A DNA stretch of 9,275 nucleotides, from contig DAOVKH010000055.1 in assembly GCA_030631875.1 (NCBI GenBank), forward strand, positions 1 through 9,275. The letters are read 5' to 3'. This DNA is from Deltaproteobacteria bacterium (lineage in GTDB: Bacteria > Desulfobacterota > GWC2-55-46 > DRQE01). Within the stretch, counting starts at the first letter, position 1, and every line of letters begins with the position of its first letter. This document shows positions 1-6,686 of the stretch, piece by piece. The notes beneath the pieces were generated by a model. The model made no database searches. It was not told the origin of the DNA and saw nothing but the letters and a program-made list of their open reading frames with translations. The translations under genes and the position numbers were made by a program.

Positions 1-1358
1 CTCTCTTCGACTGTAACCCGTGCTATTAAGTTTAGCGGCGTATTGTCTTTCCCGTACCCGCGCGAAGAACTCCAGAGGGCGTTAAAGTTCTCTCCGTCGT
101 AATCCCAATCTATAGTCCAGTAATCGATTATATCCAATGAAGAAGAGAGTCTGCCGACGCTCTCTTTTATCTTCCCTTGAAGCTCGTCGGCCGGAGTATA
201 GCCTTTTAGTTCTACCTCTATAGAGAATCGTCCATCATCTAATTCTTTTACGATAGGTTTCTTAATGGTAAGTTCTGAAGCAGGTCTTTCCTCGTTTGTA
301 GATTCAATGGTGAATGGACGCGCGCCTCTTTCGATGAGTCGTGCTCTGGCGAGCCTTATTGCGGCAGGATTTTTGTCTGTCGCAATGAAGCGTCTGCCCA
401 TCGTCTCGGCCACGAGTGCCGTTGTGCCGGAGCCTGAAAATATATCTAAGACCACTTCGCCTTCATCGGTAGAGCATTTTATTATTCGTTCCATAAGTGC
501 GGCTGGTTTTTGTGTGGCATAGCCGGTGCGTTCCTTGGGAGGGCTGTGCATCATGTCGGGCAGGTCCGACCATACGTCGCCTATGAGTTTCTTCTCTATG
601 AAGTTATTTCGGCCTGCTTTTTCAAGGAAATATTTTATCCGCACCGTGCCGGTCTTGGTGCGATAGATGCGTCCTTCTTTGTCGAGCCTCTCTATGGAGA
701 TGTCGGTATAGTCGCCGCGCGGCGCGGTCTTAAAGATTCTATTCTCGTCGTCTATCTTGTAGCCTTTTGAGAGGGCTCCCGCGATGCTCAAGACCTCTTC
801 TTTGTATACTTTCTTAAGGCGCGCGTTCTTTGTCTTGCCGTAGATGAATATCGTATCGTGGTTCCTTGGGAATTGTCCTGAGGTGGCCTTTGCGCCTCGT
901 CCGCCATAGTGCCAGATGACTTCGTTTAGAAAGTTTTCTTCATCAAAGACTTTATCTAAGAGTATGCGTACGTGCGCGCTCGCACGCCAATCGCAATGAA
1001 CGAATAAGAGGCCGTCGTCGCTCAAGAGTCTGCGGGCAAGTATGATGCGCCGACGAATCATCTTAAGGTACTCTTCTTTGGTGCTCCATTTATCCGAGTA
1101 GGCCGGAACCTTGACGGTCTTCTTATTTATTATTATTTTTTGATGGTAGAGTGCCTCAGATAGAAATGGCGGATCCATATAGATAAGCTTTGCCTTCGTC
1201 TTATCATGGACGAGCGATTGCATTACGTCAAGGTTGTCGCCTTCTATCAAACGAGAAAAGGTCTCTTCGCCTCCTTCTAAGGATGCGGTCGGGAATACCT
1301 TCTCCGATATCTTTAAGGGCAGGGATGTCTTTGCGGGTTCTTTTCTCTTCGATGTCAT
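1..1358 (-). CDS. Beta-class site-specific DNA methyltransferase (N6-adenine or N4-cytosine), C-terminus off window
   Basis: Transfers a methyl group from S-adenosylmethionine to an exocyclic amino group of a DNA base. The frame is open from ATG 1358 to the left edge, giving 452 visible residues and no stop. Catalytic motif IV reads IYMDPPF (D62-F65). The SAM-binding motif follows it, DIFSGSGTT at 305-313 with an acidic residue at D328, preceded by a motif X-like TQKPAALMERI near 282-292. The order DPPF before FxGxGTT defines the beta class, as in type III Mod and COG2189-type enzymes. Residues about 385-452 form an extra C-terminal region with aromatic residues (YWTIDWDYDG) that I cannot assign and that is cut off. 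The start lies 3 nt after the ntrC stop and only weak Shine-Dalgarno bases (AAGAC) are present, so translation is probably coupled. No restriction nuclease is visible. N6-adenine is the likelier target because of DPPF, but the site is unknown. Confidence 0.9.
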   Translation of the reverse strand, partial: MTSKRKEPAKTSLPLKISEKVFPTASLEGGEETFSRLIEGDNLDVMQSLVHDKTKAKLIYMDPPFLSEALYHQKIIINKKTVKVPAYSDKWSTKEEYLKMIRRRIILARRLLSDDGLLFVHCDWRASAHVRILLDKVFDEENFLNEVIWHYGGRGAKATSGQFPRNHDTIFIYGKTKNARLKKVYKEEVLSIAGALSKGYKIDDENRIFKTAPRGDYTDISIERLDKEGRIYRTKTGTVRIKYFLEKAGRNNFIEKKLIGDVWSDLPDMMHSPPKERTGYATQKPAALMERIIKCSTDEGEVVLDIFSGSGTTALVAETMGRRFIATDKNPAAIRLARARLIERGARPFTIESTNEERPASELTIKKPIVKELDDGRFSIEVELKGYTPADELQGKIKESVGRLSSSLDIIDYWTIDWDYDGENFNALWSSSRGYGKDNTPLNLIARVTVEE

Positions 1359-1361
1359 TGC

Positions 1362-2774
1362 TTAGTCTTTTGTCTTAATGCGTTTTATCTTTAAGTCTTT
1401 TATTTTTTTTCGCAAGGTATTTCTGTTGATGCCGAGTATCTCGGCGGCCTTGACTTGATTGAAGCCCGTCTTCTTTAGGACGAGTGTTATGAGAGGGCGC
1501 TCCATGAAGGGCATCAGGGAGTCGTAGAGTTCTCCGGAGGTTCTTTCTACGAAGGGTTCGAGCTTTGCCGTAATTATATCTTCGATAGATTTTTTTCTCA
1601 TGCGTTTTTTAGGCAAGGCCAGATCGTCGGTAGAGAGTATGAGGTTTGGCGATAGGAGGCTTGAACGTCTGAGTATGTTTTCAAGCTCTCTGACGTTACC
1701 GGGCCAGGTGTATGCTTCGAGTTCCGTTAATGCTTTTTTCGTAAGCCCTCGACGCTCGATTGACATATCCTCCATGAACTTTGAGAAGAAGTACTCCGCG
1801 AGTAATTTGATGTCTCCGTCGCGTTCCCTAAGGGGCGGCAGATTTACTTCAACGACATTGAGCCTATGCAGGAGGTCCTCTCTGAAGGTACCTTCGGCGA
1901 TGAGTTTACTGATATCCTGATTCGTCGCGGCAAGGACTCGTACATTTACCTTAACGGATTTTCTTCCTCCGAGGCGGTAGAATTCCATCTCCTGCAGAGC
2001 ACGCAGGAGCTTTGCCTGAAGTTGTTTATCCATGTCTGCTATCTCATCGAGAAATAGCGTGCCGTTATCGGCCAATTCAAACTTGCCTTCTTTTCTTTCA
2101 TGCGCTCCCGTGAATGCGCCTTTTTCGTGGCCGAAGAGTTCGCTCTCAAGGAGTTCTGTCGGGACGGCCGCCGAGTTCATCGCTATAAAGGGGCCTTCAT
2201 TCCTTGTGCTGTTGGAGTGGATGAGCTTTGCTACGAGTTCTTTACCTGTCCCGCTCTCGCCTGTGATTAGCACGCTTACGTCCTTTGGTGCTATGCGTCC
2301 TATGGTCTTAAATATTTTTTGTACGGCCTTGCTCTCGCCGACGAAGATTGTCTCGCTCGCGAGTTTTTCTTTTAAGCGATCTTTGAGTGTCGAGACCTCG
2401 CCCCTCAAGCGTCTGTCTTCGAGTGCGCGCTCTACGGTCACTTCAAGTTCGTCTATGTCAACGGGCTTTGTTATGTAATCGAATGCGCCTCGCTTCATTG
2501 CCTCTACGGCGTTGGTCATCGTCGTCTCTGCCGTCATTATTATTATCGACGTGCCGTTACCTTTAAGGCGCTTTGCTTCTCTTAATACTTGAAGGCCGTC
2601 CTTGCCGGGCATATTTATGTCGAGGATGGCTATGGCGGGGTCTTCCTTCTTTATTATTCGCGCGGCCTCAGTGCCATCTGAAGTAGTTGTTATGGAGAAG
2701 CCCTTATCTTCGAAGAAGTTCTTCAGTACCCATACGATACTATCTTCGTCGTCGGCTATTAAGACACTTCGCAT
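1362..2774 (-). CDS. ntrC: NtrC-family sigma-54-dependent response regulator
   Basis: A phosphorylation-controlled enhancer-binding activator that remodels sigma-54 RNA polymerase. All three domains are complete in 470 residues. The receiver domain (about 2-118) has acidic D9-D10-E11, phospho-acceptor D52 in LDINMP and K103 in TKP. The AAA+ domain (about 143-375) has Walker A GESGTGKE (172-179), the sigma-54 contact loop GAFTGA (219-224), Walker B LFLDEI (240-245) and the arginine-rich FREDLLHRL and PPLRER segments. The Fis-type helix-turn-helix ends the protein (about 424-468, AAEILGINRNTLRKKI). Receiver residues DSIVWVL resemble the SIRWVL of enteric NtrC, so NtrC itself is more likely than AtoC or ZraR, though the symbol is provisional. 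The start is fixed by GGAGGT 8 nt upstream, and the ATG overlaps the kinase stop by one base (TAATG). The C-terminus is very lysine-rich. No sigma-54 promoter was found in the window, so its targets are unknown. Confidence 0.9.
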   Translation of the reverse strand: MRSVLIADDEDSIVWVLKNFFEDKGFSITTTSDGTEAARIIKKEDPAIAILDINMPGKDGLQVLREAKRLKGNGTSIIIMTAETTMTNAVEAMKRGAFDYITKPVDIDELEVTVERALEDRRLRGEVSTLKDRLKEKLASETIFVGESKAVQKIFKTIGRIAPKDVSVLITGESGTGKELVAKLIHSNSTRNEGPFIAMNSAAVPTELLESELFGHEKGAFTGAHERKEGKFELADNGTLFLDEIADMDKQLQAKLLRALQEMEFYRLGGRKSVKVNVRVLAATNQDISKLIAEGTFREDLLHRLNVVEVNLPPLRERDGDIKLLAEYFFSKFMEDMSIERRGLTKKALTELEAYTWPGNVRELENILRRSSLLSPNLILSTDDLALPKKRMRKKSIEDIITAKLEPFVERTSGELYDSLMPFMERPLITLVLKKTGFNQVKAAEILGINRNTLRKKIKDLKIKRIKTKD

Positions 2775-3868
2775 TATGGTTTACCTCCAAGTGGTATGTA
2801 TATGCTGACGATTGTGCCACCCTTCGGGTTGGCTACTATCGTTATGAATCCGTCGTGTTCCTGTATTATCCTGTAAGAGATGGCAAGCCCAAGCCCACTT
2901 CCGGCACTCTTAGTTGAGAAGAAGGGGGTGAATATCTTATCCAGGTTTTCTTCGGCAATGCCTTTGCCCGAGTCTTTAACCTCAATCTCAATGAACTTCG
3001 CACCGTCGGATGCCTCGTCTACTATATGAAAGTCAGTAGGGATGCGCGTCGATACCTTTACGGACTTTCCATCGTTACTCTCACGGGCGGCCTCTGCGGC
3101 GTTCTTTATAATATTTAAGAGTACCTGCGTTATGGCGAAGGCGTCGGCCTTCAGTGGCGGTATGCTCGGGTCGTATTCCTTTGAGAGTGATACGTCTTCG
3201 AGTTCTTTCTTCATTAATAGCAGAACGTCGTCGATTGCTTTATGTATGTTGAGTTCTTTTTTAATATGTCTTGCAGGGCGCGTAAAGCCGAGCATATCGT
3301 TTACGAGTGTGTTTAGACGGTCCGATTCTTTCTCTATGATGGCGGTATATTCGACGAGACCCTCGTTACTGAGTTTTCTCGCAAGGAGTTGTGCCGAACC
3401 TTTTATGCCGGCCAGCGGATTCTTTATCTCATGGGCGAGGTTCGCGGCAAATGCGCCCAATAAGGCGAGGCGTTCTTTTCTGAGTGCTCCGGCCTCTATG
3501 GACTTTCTGAGCGATAGGTCTTTTATGAGTGCTATGACACCGGTGCGTGAGCCGTCCTTATCAAAGACTTTTTTCGCGGTGATGGAGATGGTTACCTCGC
3601 CGGTAATCTTACGCTGAAGCGTGCCTTCGTAATCAAAGAAGTCTTTGCCCTCGTCGAGAGTTTTTTTAAGGAGTTCCGTTATCCACGGGTCGAGCCTGAA
3701 GACCTCTGAGGGCGTTTTGCCTACGACAAAGCCTCGGCTAAGCTCTGTTATACGTTCAGCCTGCTGGTTAAATACCGTAATAACGCCTGAAGGTTCGACG
3801 TAGATAAGCCCTTCGTCGAGGTTCTCGACGATATTTTCGTAAGAGGCATCTGTAGCGGACTTATCCAT
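2774..3868 (-). CDS. ntrB: Soluble PAS-domain sensor histidine kinase, NtrB-like
   Basis: The partner kinase (and probably phosphatase) of the overlapping NtrC-type regulator. At 364 residues it is close to NtrB/GlnL length, and no hydrophobic segment suggests a membrane anchor, so it should be cytoplasmic. Order: a PAS domain (about 8-118, with NLDEGLIYVEPSGVITVFN), a HisKA dimerisation domain with phospho-accepting H146 in LAHEIKNPLAGIKGSAQLL (the exact NtrB-type H-box), then a HATPase domain. The N box is LLNIIKNAAEA (N252, N256), the G1 box DSGKG (299-303), the F box FTPFF (313-317) and the G2 box GSGLGLA (323-329). All catalytic residues are present. It is the first gene of its unit; the ribosome site is poor (AGGT 2 nt before ATG). 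In enteric bacteria NtrB is controlled by PII. Nothing here shows the input, so nitrogen sensing is inferred from resemblance only. Confidence 0.87.
   Translation of the reverse strand: MDKSATDASYENIVENLDEGLIYVEPSGVITVFNQQAERITELSRGFVVGKTPSEVFRLDPWITELLKKTLDEGKDFFDYEGTLQRKITGEVTISITAKKVFDKDGSRTGVIALIKDLSLRKSIEAGALRKERLALLGAFAANLAHEIKNPLAGIKGSAQLLARKLSNEGLVEYTAIIEKESDRLNTLVNDMLGFTRPARHIKKELNIHKAIDDVLLLMKKELEDVSLSKEYDPSIPPLKADAFAITQVLLNIIKNAAEAARESNDGKSVKVSTRIPTDFHIVDEASDGAKFIEIEVKDSGKGIAEENLDKIFTPFFSTKSAGSGLGLAISYRIIQEHDGFITIVANPKGGTIVSIYIPLGGKP
2783..2788 (-). promoter_or_regulatory. Shine-Dalgarno site of the ntrC-like gene
   Basis: GGAGGT on the minus strand lies 8 nt before ATG 2774 and inside the last codons of the kinase gene. 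It is the best ribosome site in the window and fixes the regulator start. With the one-base TAATG overlap it predicts coupled, independently strong translation of the regulator. Confidence 0.85.
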
Positions 3869-3905
3869 AGACCTGTAACCATTCTTTTATGGTAAAATAT
3901 TAAGT

Positions 3906-3920
3906 GCCTAATTAATAGGC
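3906..3920. repeat. Short dyad GCCTA-N5-TAGGC in the probable initiation region
   Basis: A perfect 5-bp inverted repeat (3906-3910 and 3916-3920) around an AT-only centre. It lies just downstream of the candidate kinase promoter -10 box, about where transcription would start. It could be an operator half-site pair or chance; a 5-bp dyad in AT-rich DNA is weak evidence alone. Confidence 0.35.
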
Positions 3921-3921
3921 A

Positions 3922-3950
3922 ATAGTAACAGATTGCTATTCTTATAGCAA
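3922..3950 (-). promoter_or_regulatory. Candidate sigma-70-type promoter of the ntrB-ntrC-methyltransferase unit
   Basis: On the minus strand, TTGCTA (3950-3945) and TACTAT (3927-3922) are separated by exactly 17 bp. Each box matches consensus at 4 of 6 positions, so it is moderate at best. It lies downstream of the mtnA terminator and about 54 bp before the kinase start, which is the expected place. The -35 box falls inside the perfect dyad TTGCTAT-N4-ATAGCAA (3933-3950), so a repressor or activator could bind over it. No GG-N10-GC sigma-54 element was found in this spacer. Confidence 0.42.
3933..3950. repeat. Perfect 7-bp dyad overlapping the candidate -35 box
   Basis: TTGCTAT (3933-3939), a 4-base centre and ATAGCAA (3944-3950) form a perfect inverted repeat. 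Its outer arm supplies the proposed -35 hexamer of the ntrB promoter. It may be an operator, for example for autoregulation, or part of the edge of the larger palindrome next to it. No known site class is recognised. Confidence 0.45.
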
Positions 3951-4077
3951 GCGTCTCGATAAAAGCCCATATGCTTTGTTACGTTTCAAGATTGGTCATT
4001 CAACGTACTTAAAAGTACGCCTCACTCCCAATCTTTTACGTGCCTCGCCTATGAACTTTTCTCTTTGCCGCAGGCTA
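3945..4077. repeat. 133-bp imperfect palindrome: two inverted copies of a roughly 60-bp unit
   Basis: The centre is CGTACTT-AA-AAGTACG (4004-4019, perfect 7-bp arms). Flanking it at equal 8-bp distances are AAGATTGG (3988-3995) and its exact complement CCAATCTT (4028-4035). Further out, ACGT occurs on both sides (3981-3984 and 4038-4041), and the arms keep aligning when read outward from the centre: GCATATGGGCTTTTATC on one side against GCCTATGAACTTTTCTC on the other, then CGCTTGCTA against CGCAGGCTA. The two arms are about 60 and 59 bp up to the GC-rich ends. This build resembles paired REP/BIME-type or MITE-like intergenic elements; no ORF and no target duplication were recognised. It lies between the mtnA terminator and the ntrB promoter and could fold as RNA if transcribed. 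Confidence 0.65.
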
Positions 4078-4082
4078 CATTT

Positions 4083-4121
4083 AAAAAACAAAAACCCCGC
4101 ACCATATTAAAGGGCGCGGGG
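4083..4121 (-). terminator. Rho-independent terminator of the radical SAM-mltD-mtnA unit
   Basis: Read on the minus strand, CCCCGCGCC and GGTGCGGGG form a continuous 9-bp stem (one G-U pair) with a 9-nt AT-rich loop. It is followed directly by TTTTTGTTTTTT. It starts 29 nt after the mtnA stop. The position, stem strength and U-tract make this a confident intrinsic terminator that separates the mtnA unit from the ntrB unit. Confidence 0.9.
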
Positions 4122-4150
4122 CAATTGAGATTAAGTTATATCTTCTAAGC

Positions 4151-5197
4151 CTACTTCTTTTTCTTGGCGAACTGTTTCTTTATGCCGGCCTTAAATGGAG
4201 GTTTTATGACACCCTTCTCGGTTATGATGGCTGTGACGAGCCTGGCCGGTGTTATGTCGAAGGCGGGGTTGAGTGTCTTAACACCTACGGGTGCTATGCG
4301 CTTACCCCTGACATGTGTAATCTCTTTTGAGGAGCGTTCTTCTATGGGGATGTCGTCGCCGGACTTTGCCGCCATGTCTATCGTAGAGGTCGGTGCTGCC
4401 ACGTAAAAGGGCAGGCCGTGTGCCTTGGCCAAGACGGCAACGGTATATGTACCTATCTTATTGGCGACGTCTCCGTTGGAGGCTATGCGGTCCGAGCCTA
4501 CCACTACGCAGTCGACGAGCCCTTCACGCATCATGTATCCGGCCATGTTGTCGGTTATGAGCGTTACGTCGAGGTTGTCCTGCATGAGTTCCCATGCCGT
4601 GAGGCGCGCGCCCTGTAGTACCGGACGAGTCTCATCGGCAAAGACCTTTATATTCTTTCCGGCAGCTACCGCACCCCTTATAACGCCGAGTGCCGTGCCG
4701 TAACCGGCCGTTGCCAGAGCGCCGGCATTACAGTGCGTAAGCACCGTTGAGTTGGTCTTAAGTAAGCGTCCGCCGTGCTTGCCGATACTCTTGTTTCTGT
4801 CAATGTCTTCACGATGGATATTCTTTGCTTCGGTTATGAGTTTTTTCTTAAGCGTATCGATGTTGACGCCTGTGAATTCTTCGACAATATCGTTCATGCG
4901 CTTTACGGCCCAGAAGAGGTTCACGGCCGTTGGGCGTGTCTTGGCGATGGTCGTGGCTACCTTCTTGAATTCACGCTTAAAGTCTTTGAGCGTTGTCTGT
5001 TTTATCTTCTTCGCACCGAGTGCTATGCCCATTGCCGCGGCAACGCCTATGGCCGGAGCACCTCTAACGACCAGCTCTTTTATCGCCTTGGCTACGGCCT
5101 TATAGTCATTATATGTACGGTATACGACCCTTGTCGGCAGTAATGTCTGGTCTATCATCACGACCTTGTCCTTCTTCCATTCAACTATCTTATACAT
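4151..5197 (-). CDS. mtnA: S-methyl-5-thioribose-1-phosphate isomerase
   Basis: Converts methylthioribose-1-phosphate to methylthioribulose-1-phosphate in cytoplasmic methionine salvage. Family members also act on 5-deoxyribose-1-phosphate from 5'-deoxyadenosine. At 348 residues it is full length. Hallmarks of the MtnA/eIF2B-like fold are VRGAPAIG (44-51), catalytic C156 in LTHCNAG, FADETRPVLQGARLTAWEL (186-204), catalytic D236 in VGSDRI and the NK pair at 246-247. These catalytic residues separate it from non-catalytic eIF2B-type relatives. The start is supported by GGCGGA 7 nt upstream. The gene lies 20 nt after mltD and ends the unit before a strong terminator. The protein ends in a lysine run (KKQFAKKKK) beyond the conserved fold. 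No mtnK, mtnP or mtnB is in the window, so the substrate supply and the rest of the pathway lie elsewhere. Confidence 0.95.
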   Translation of the reverse strand: MYKIVEWKKDKVVMIDQTLLPTRVVYRTYNDYKAVAKAIKELVVRGAPAIGVAAAMGIALGAKKIKQTTLKDFKREFKKVATTIAKTRPTAVNLFWAVKRMNDIVEEFTGVNIDTLKKKLITEAKNIHREDIDRNKSIGKHGGRLLKTNSTVLTHCNAGALATAGYGTALGVIRGAVAAGKNIKVFADETRPVLQGARLTAWELMQDNLDVTLITDNMAGYMMREGLVDCVVVGSDRIASNGDVANKIGTYTVAVLAKAHGLPFYVAAPTSTIDMAAKSGDDIPIEERSSKEITHVRGKRIAPVGVKTLNPAFDITPARLVTAIITEKGVIKPPFKAGIKKQFAKKKK

Positions 5198-5217
5198 TGT
5201 TATATCCGCCTTTCTAT

Positions 5218-6675
5218 TTAGTTAATTGATACGTCTTCTCTGGGTACTTCATTTAAGCTGAGATCGAGCCTTTGTCCGGGGCGTATTATGCCCGACTTCG
5301 GCAATTGGTTAAGCTCGATAATCTTTTTAATATTAATACCAAACCTTCTCGATATATCCCATAGCGTATCGCCGCTACGGACTGTGTATGTGCCTGAACT
5401 CGGCATGGAGGCTACCTTTACCACGGCCCTCACACTCTTAGTCTTACTTCTTATTGGAATGACGAGCGTTGAGCCTTCACGTATGAAGCGAGCACTTCTC
5501 AGGTTATTTAAGTACAGTATGGGCTTGATACTTGTGCGATATCTCCTTGATATCTCCCAGAGGGATTCGCCTCTCTTCACCTTATGGCGAAGGAAGTTTA
5601 CACGTTCAGGCGTTGGTATCAGCGCCATATTTTCTTTGAATATATCTACCGATTCCGTGGGTATCTTTATTGTGTAGTTGGTATCGTTGGGCGGGGTGAA
5701 CCAACGTTTAAGCTCCGGGTTAAGGCTCTTTAATTCGCTGATGGTAGTCCCCGCGGCCTTTGCGATTACCTTTATATCTGTCGGCTGAGGTATGTTAACG
5801 CGTCTGTACGAGATAGGGGCGTTATAGTCTATCTCTGTGAAGCCGTACTTCTTCGGGTCTTTTGCGATAATCATTGCGGCCAGGAACTTAGGCACGTAGT
5901 TACGCGTCTCTCGCTTTAAGGTTCTTTTATGTGAGGCCAAGTCCCAGAAGTTATCGACATTATGCTTTCTAAGGCCTCGTGCTATGCGTCCTTCACCGGC
6001 ATTATATCCGGCCATGGCCAAGTACCATGAATCAAATCTTTCATAGAGGTCTCTGAGGTACTCGGCCGCGGCGTGCGTGGCCTTCTCGGTATCTTGGCGT
6101 TCGTCTATCCACCAATCTATCCTCAGGCCGTATCTCTTGCCGGTCCAGGGGATGAACTGCCATACGCCGACGGCTTTTCTGTTGGAGCGTGCCGTTGGGC
6201 TAAAGCCACTCTCTATCATGGCTAAGTATATGAGGTCTTCTGGAAGACCCTCGGCCTTGAGTATCTCGCGTATCATTGGAGTATACTTATTACTGCGTTC
6301 GAGCCAGCGTTTAAAGGTAGTGCGGCCTCTTCCCTGAAAGTAATCTAAGAACCACTCGACATCTTTGTTGGTCACCGACGGCATATTTAATATGGGCGCA
6401 TTACTCGTTACGGTCTTCTTGCAGGCAGGGAATACCTTTGGGTAAGAGATAGCATCGTTACTTTCGCATAGGAGTTGCCATGGGCGGAGAAAATATAGCT
6501 CCGTCTCCGGCTCTTTGCTGTTGGTTACATATGCTGGGTATTGTGGGTCTTCAATGCCGCTCAGCGCGCTTGCCGACCCTGTGAGTAAGAGGAGCGACAA
6601 GAGCACTGCTGTTAGCATTAATAGAGATGGTAAGATTCTCTTCGTGGATGGGTTGGCCTTAAGGACTATCCTCAT
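5218..6675 (-). CDS. mltD: Secreted LysM-containing lytic murein transglycosylase, MltD-like
   Basis: Cleaves the glycan strands of peptidoglycan non-hydrolytically, leaving 1,6-anhydro-muramic ends, in the periplasm. The N-terminus is a signal peptide: basic residues up to 13, a leucine-rich core (14-32) and cleavage predicted after ASA at 35-37. There is no lipobox cysteine, unlike E. coli MltD, so the mature enzyme should be soluble. The SLT domain covers about 130-280, with catalytic E155 in MIESGF, GVWQFIPWTGKRYGL (170-184) and AGYNAGEGR (222-230). LysM repeats follow: a degenerate one at about 293-340, then clear ones at 364-409 (VKRGESLWEISRRY) and 430-475 (VRSGDTLWDISRRF). Two cysteines, C70 and C85, precede the SLT domain and may form a disulfide. 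The gene starts 11 nt after the radical SAM gene without a good ribosome site, so coupled translation is likely. Confidence 0.93.
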   Translation of the reverse strand: MRIVLKANPSTKRILPSLLMLTAVLLSLLLLTGSASALSGIEDPQYPAYVTNSKEPETELYFLRPWQLLCESNDAISYPKVFPACKKTVTSNAPILNMPSVTNKDVEWFLDYFQGRGRTTFKRWLERSNKYTPMIREILKAEGLPEDLIYLAMIESGFSPTARSNRKAVGVWQFIPWTGKRYGLRIDWWIDERQDTEKATHAAAEYLRDLYERFDSWYLAMAGYNAGEGRIARGLRKHNVDNFWDLASHKRTLKRETRNYVPKFLAAMIIAKDPKKYGFTEIDYNAPISYRRVNIPQPTDIKVIAKAAGTTISELKSLNPELKRWFTPPNDTNYTIKIPTESVDIFKENMALIPTPERVNFLRHKVKRGESLWEISRRYRTSIKPILYLNNLRSARFIREGSTLVIPIRSKTKSVRAVVKVASMPSSGTYTVRSGDTLWDISRRFGINIKKIIELNQLPKSGIIRPGQRLDLSLNEVPREDVSIN

Positions 6676-6686
6676 GATATGGGCGA

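Noticed and set aside
265..770. Plus-strand open frames opposite the methyltransferase.
   Set aside because: They lie wholly antisense to a frame with clear catalytic motifs, have no ribosome sites I can support and encode no recognisable domain.
1116..1141. A-rich stretch with three ATA units in the methyltransferase gene, considered as a phase-variation tract.
   Set aside because: The tract is too short, and unit changes of three bases would not shift the frame.
1401..1411. Run of eight A on the coding strand inside the DNA-binding helix of the ntrC-like gene, a possible slippage site.
   Set aside because: It simply encodes lysines in a lysine-rich C-terminus. The frame is intact to the expected Fis-type end, and a shift would destroy a conserved helix. 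No second product of plausible use is seen.
2032..2478. A 148-codon plus-strand open frame opposite the AAA+ region.
   Set aside because: Serine-rich low-complexity translation typical of the reverse of a coding strand; the minus strand carries Walker and GAFTGA motifs.
3042..3617. A 191-codon plus-strand open frame opposite the histidine kinase.
   Set aside because: A shadow of the kinase gene, whose H-box is encoded on the other strand in the same interval and whose N box overlaps it; no domain is recognised on the plus strand.
3869..4080. Search for a sigma-54 promoter (GG-N10-GC) before the ntrB-like gene.
   Set aside because: GGCACG and TTGG occur on the minus strand but with wrong spacing, so no acceptable site exists.
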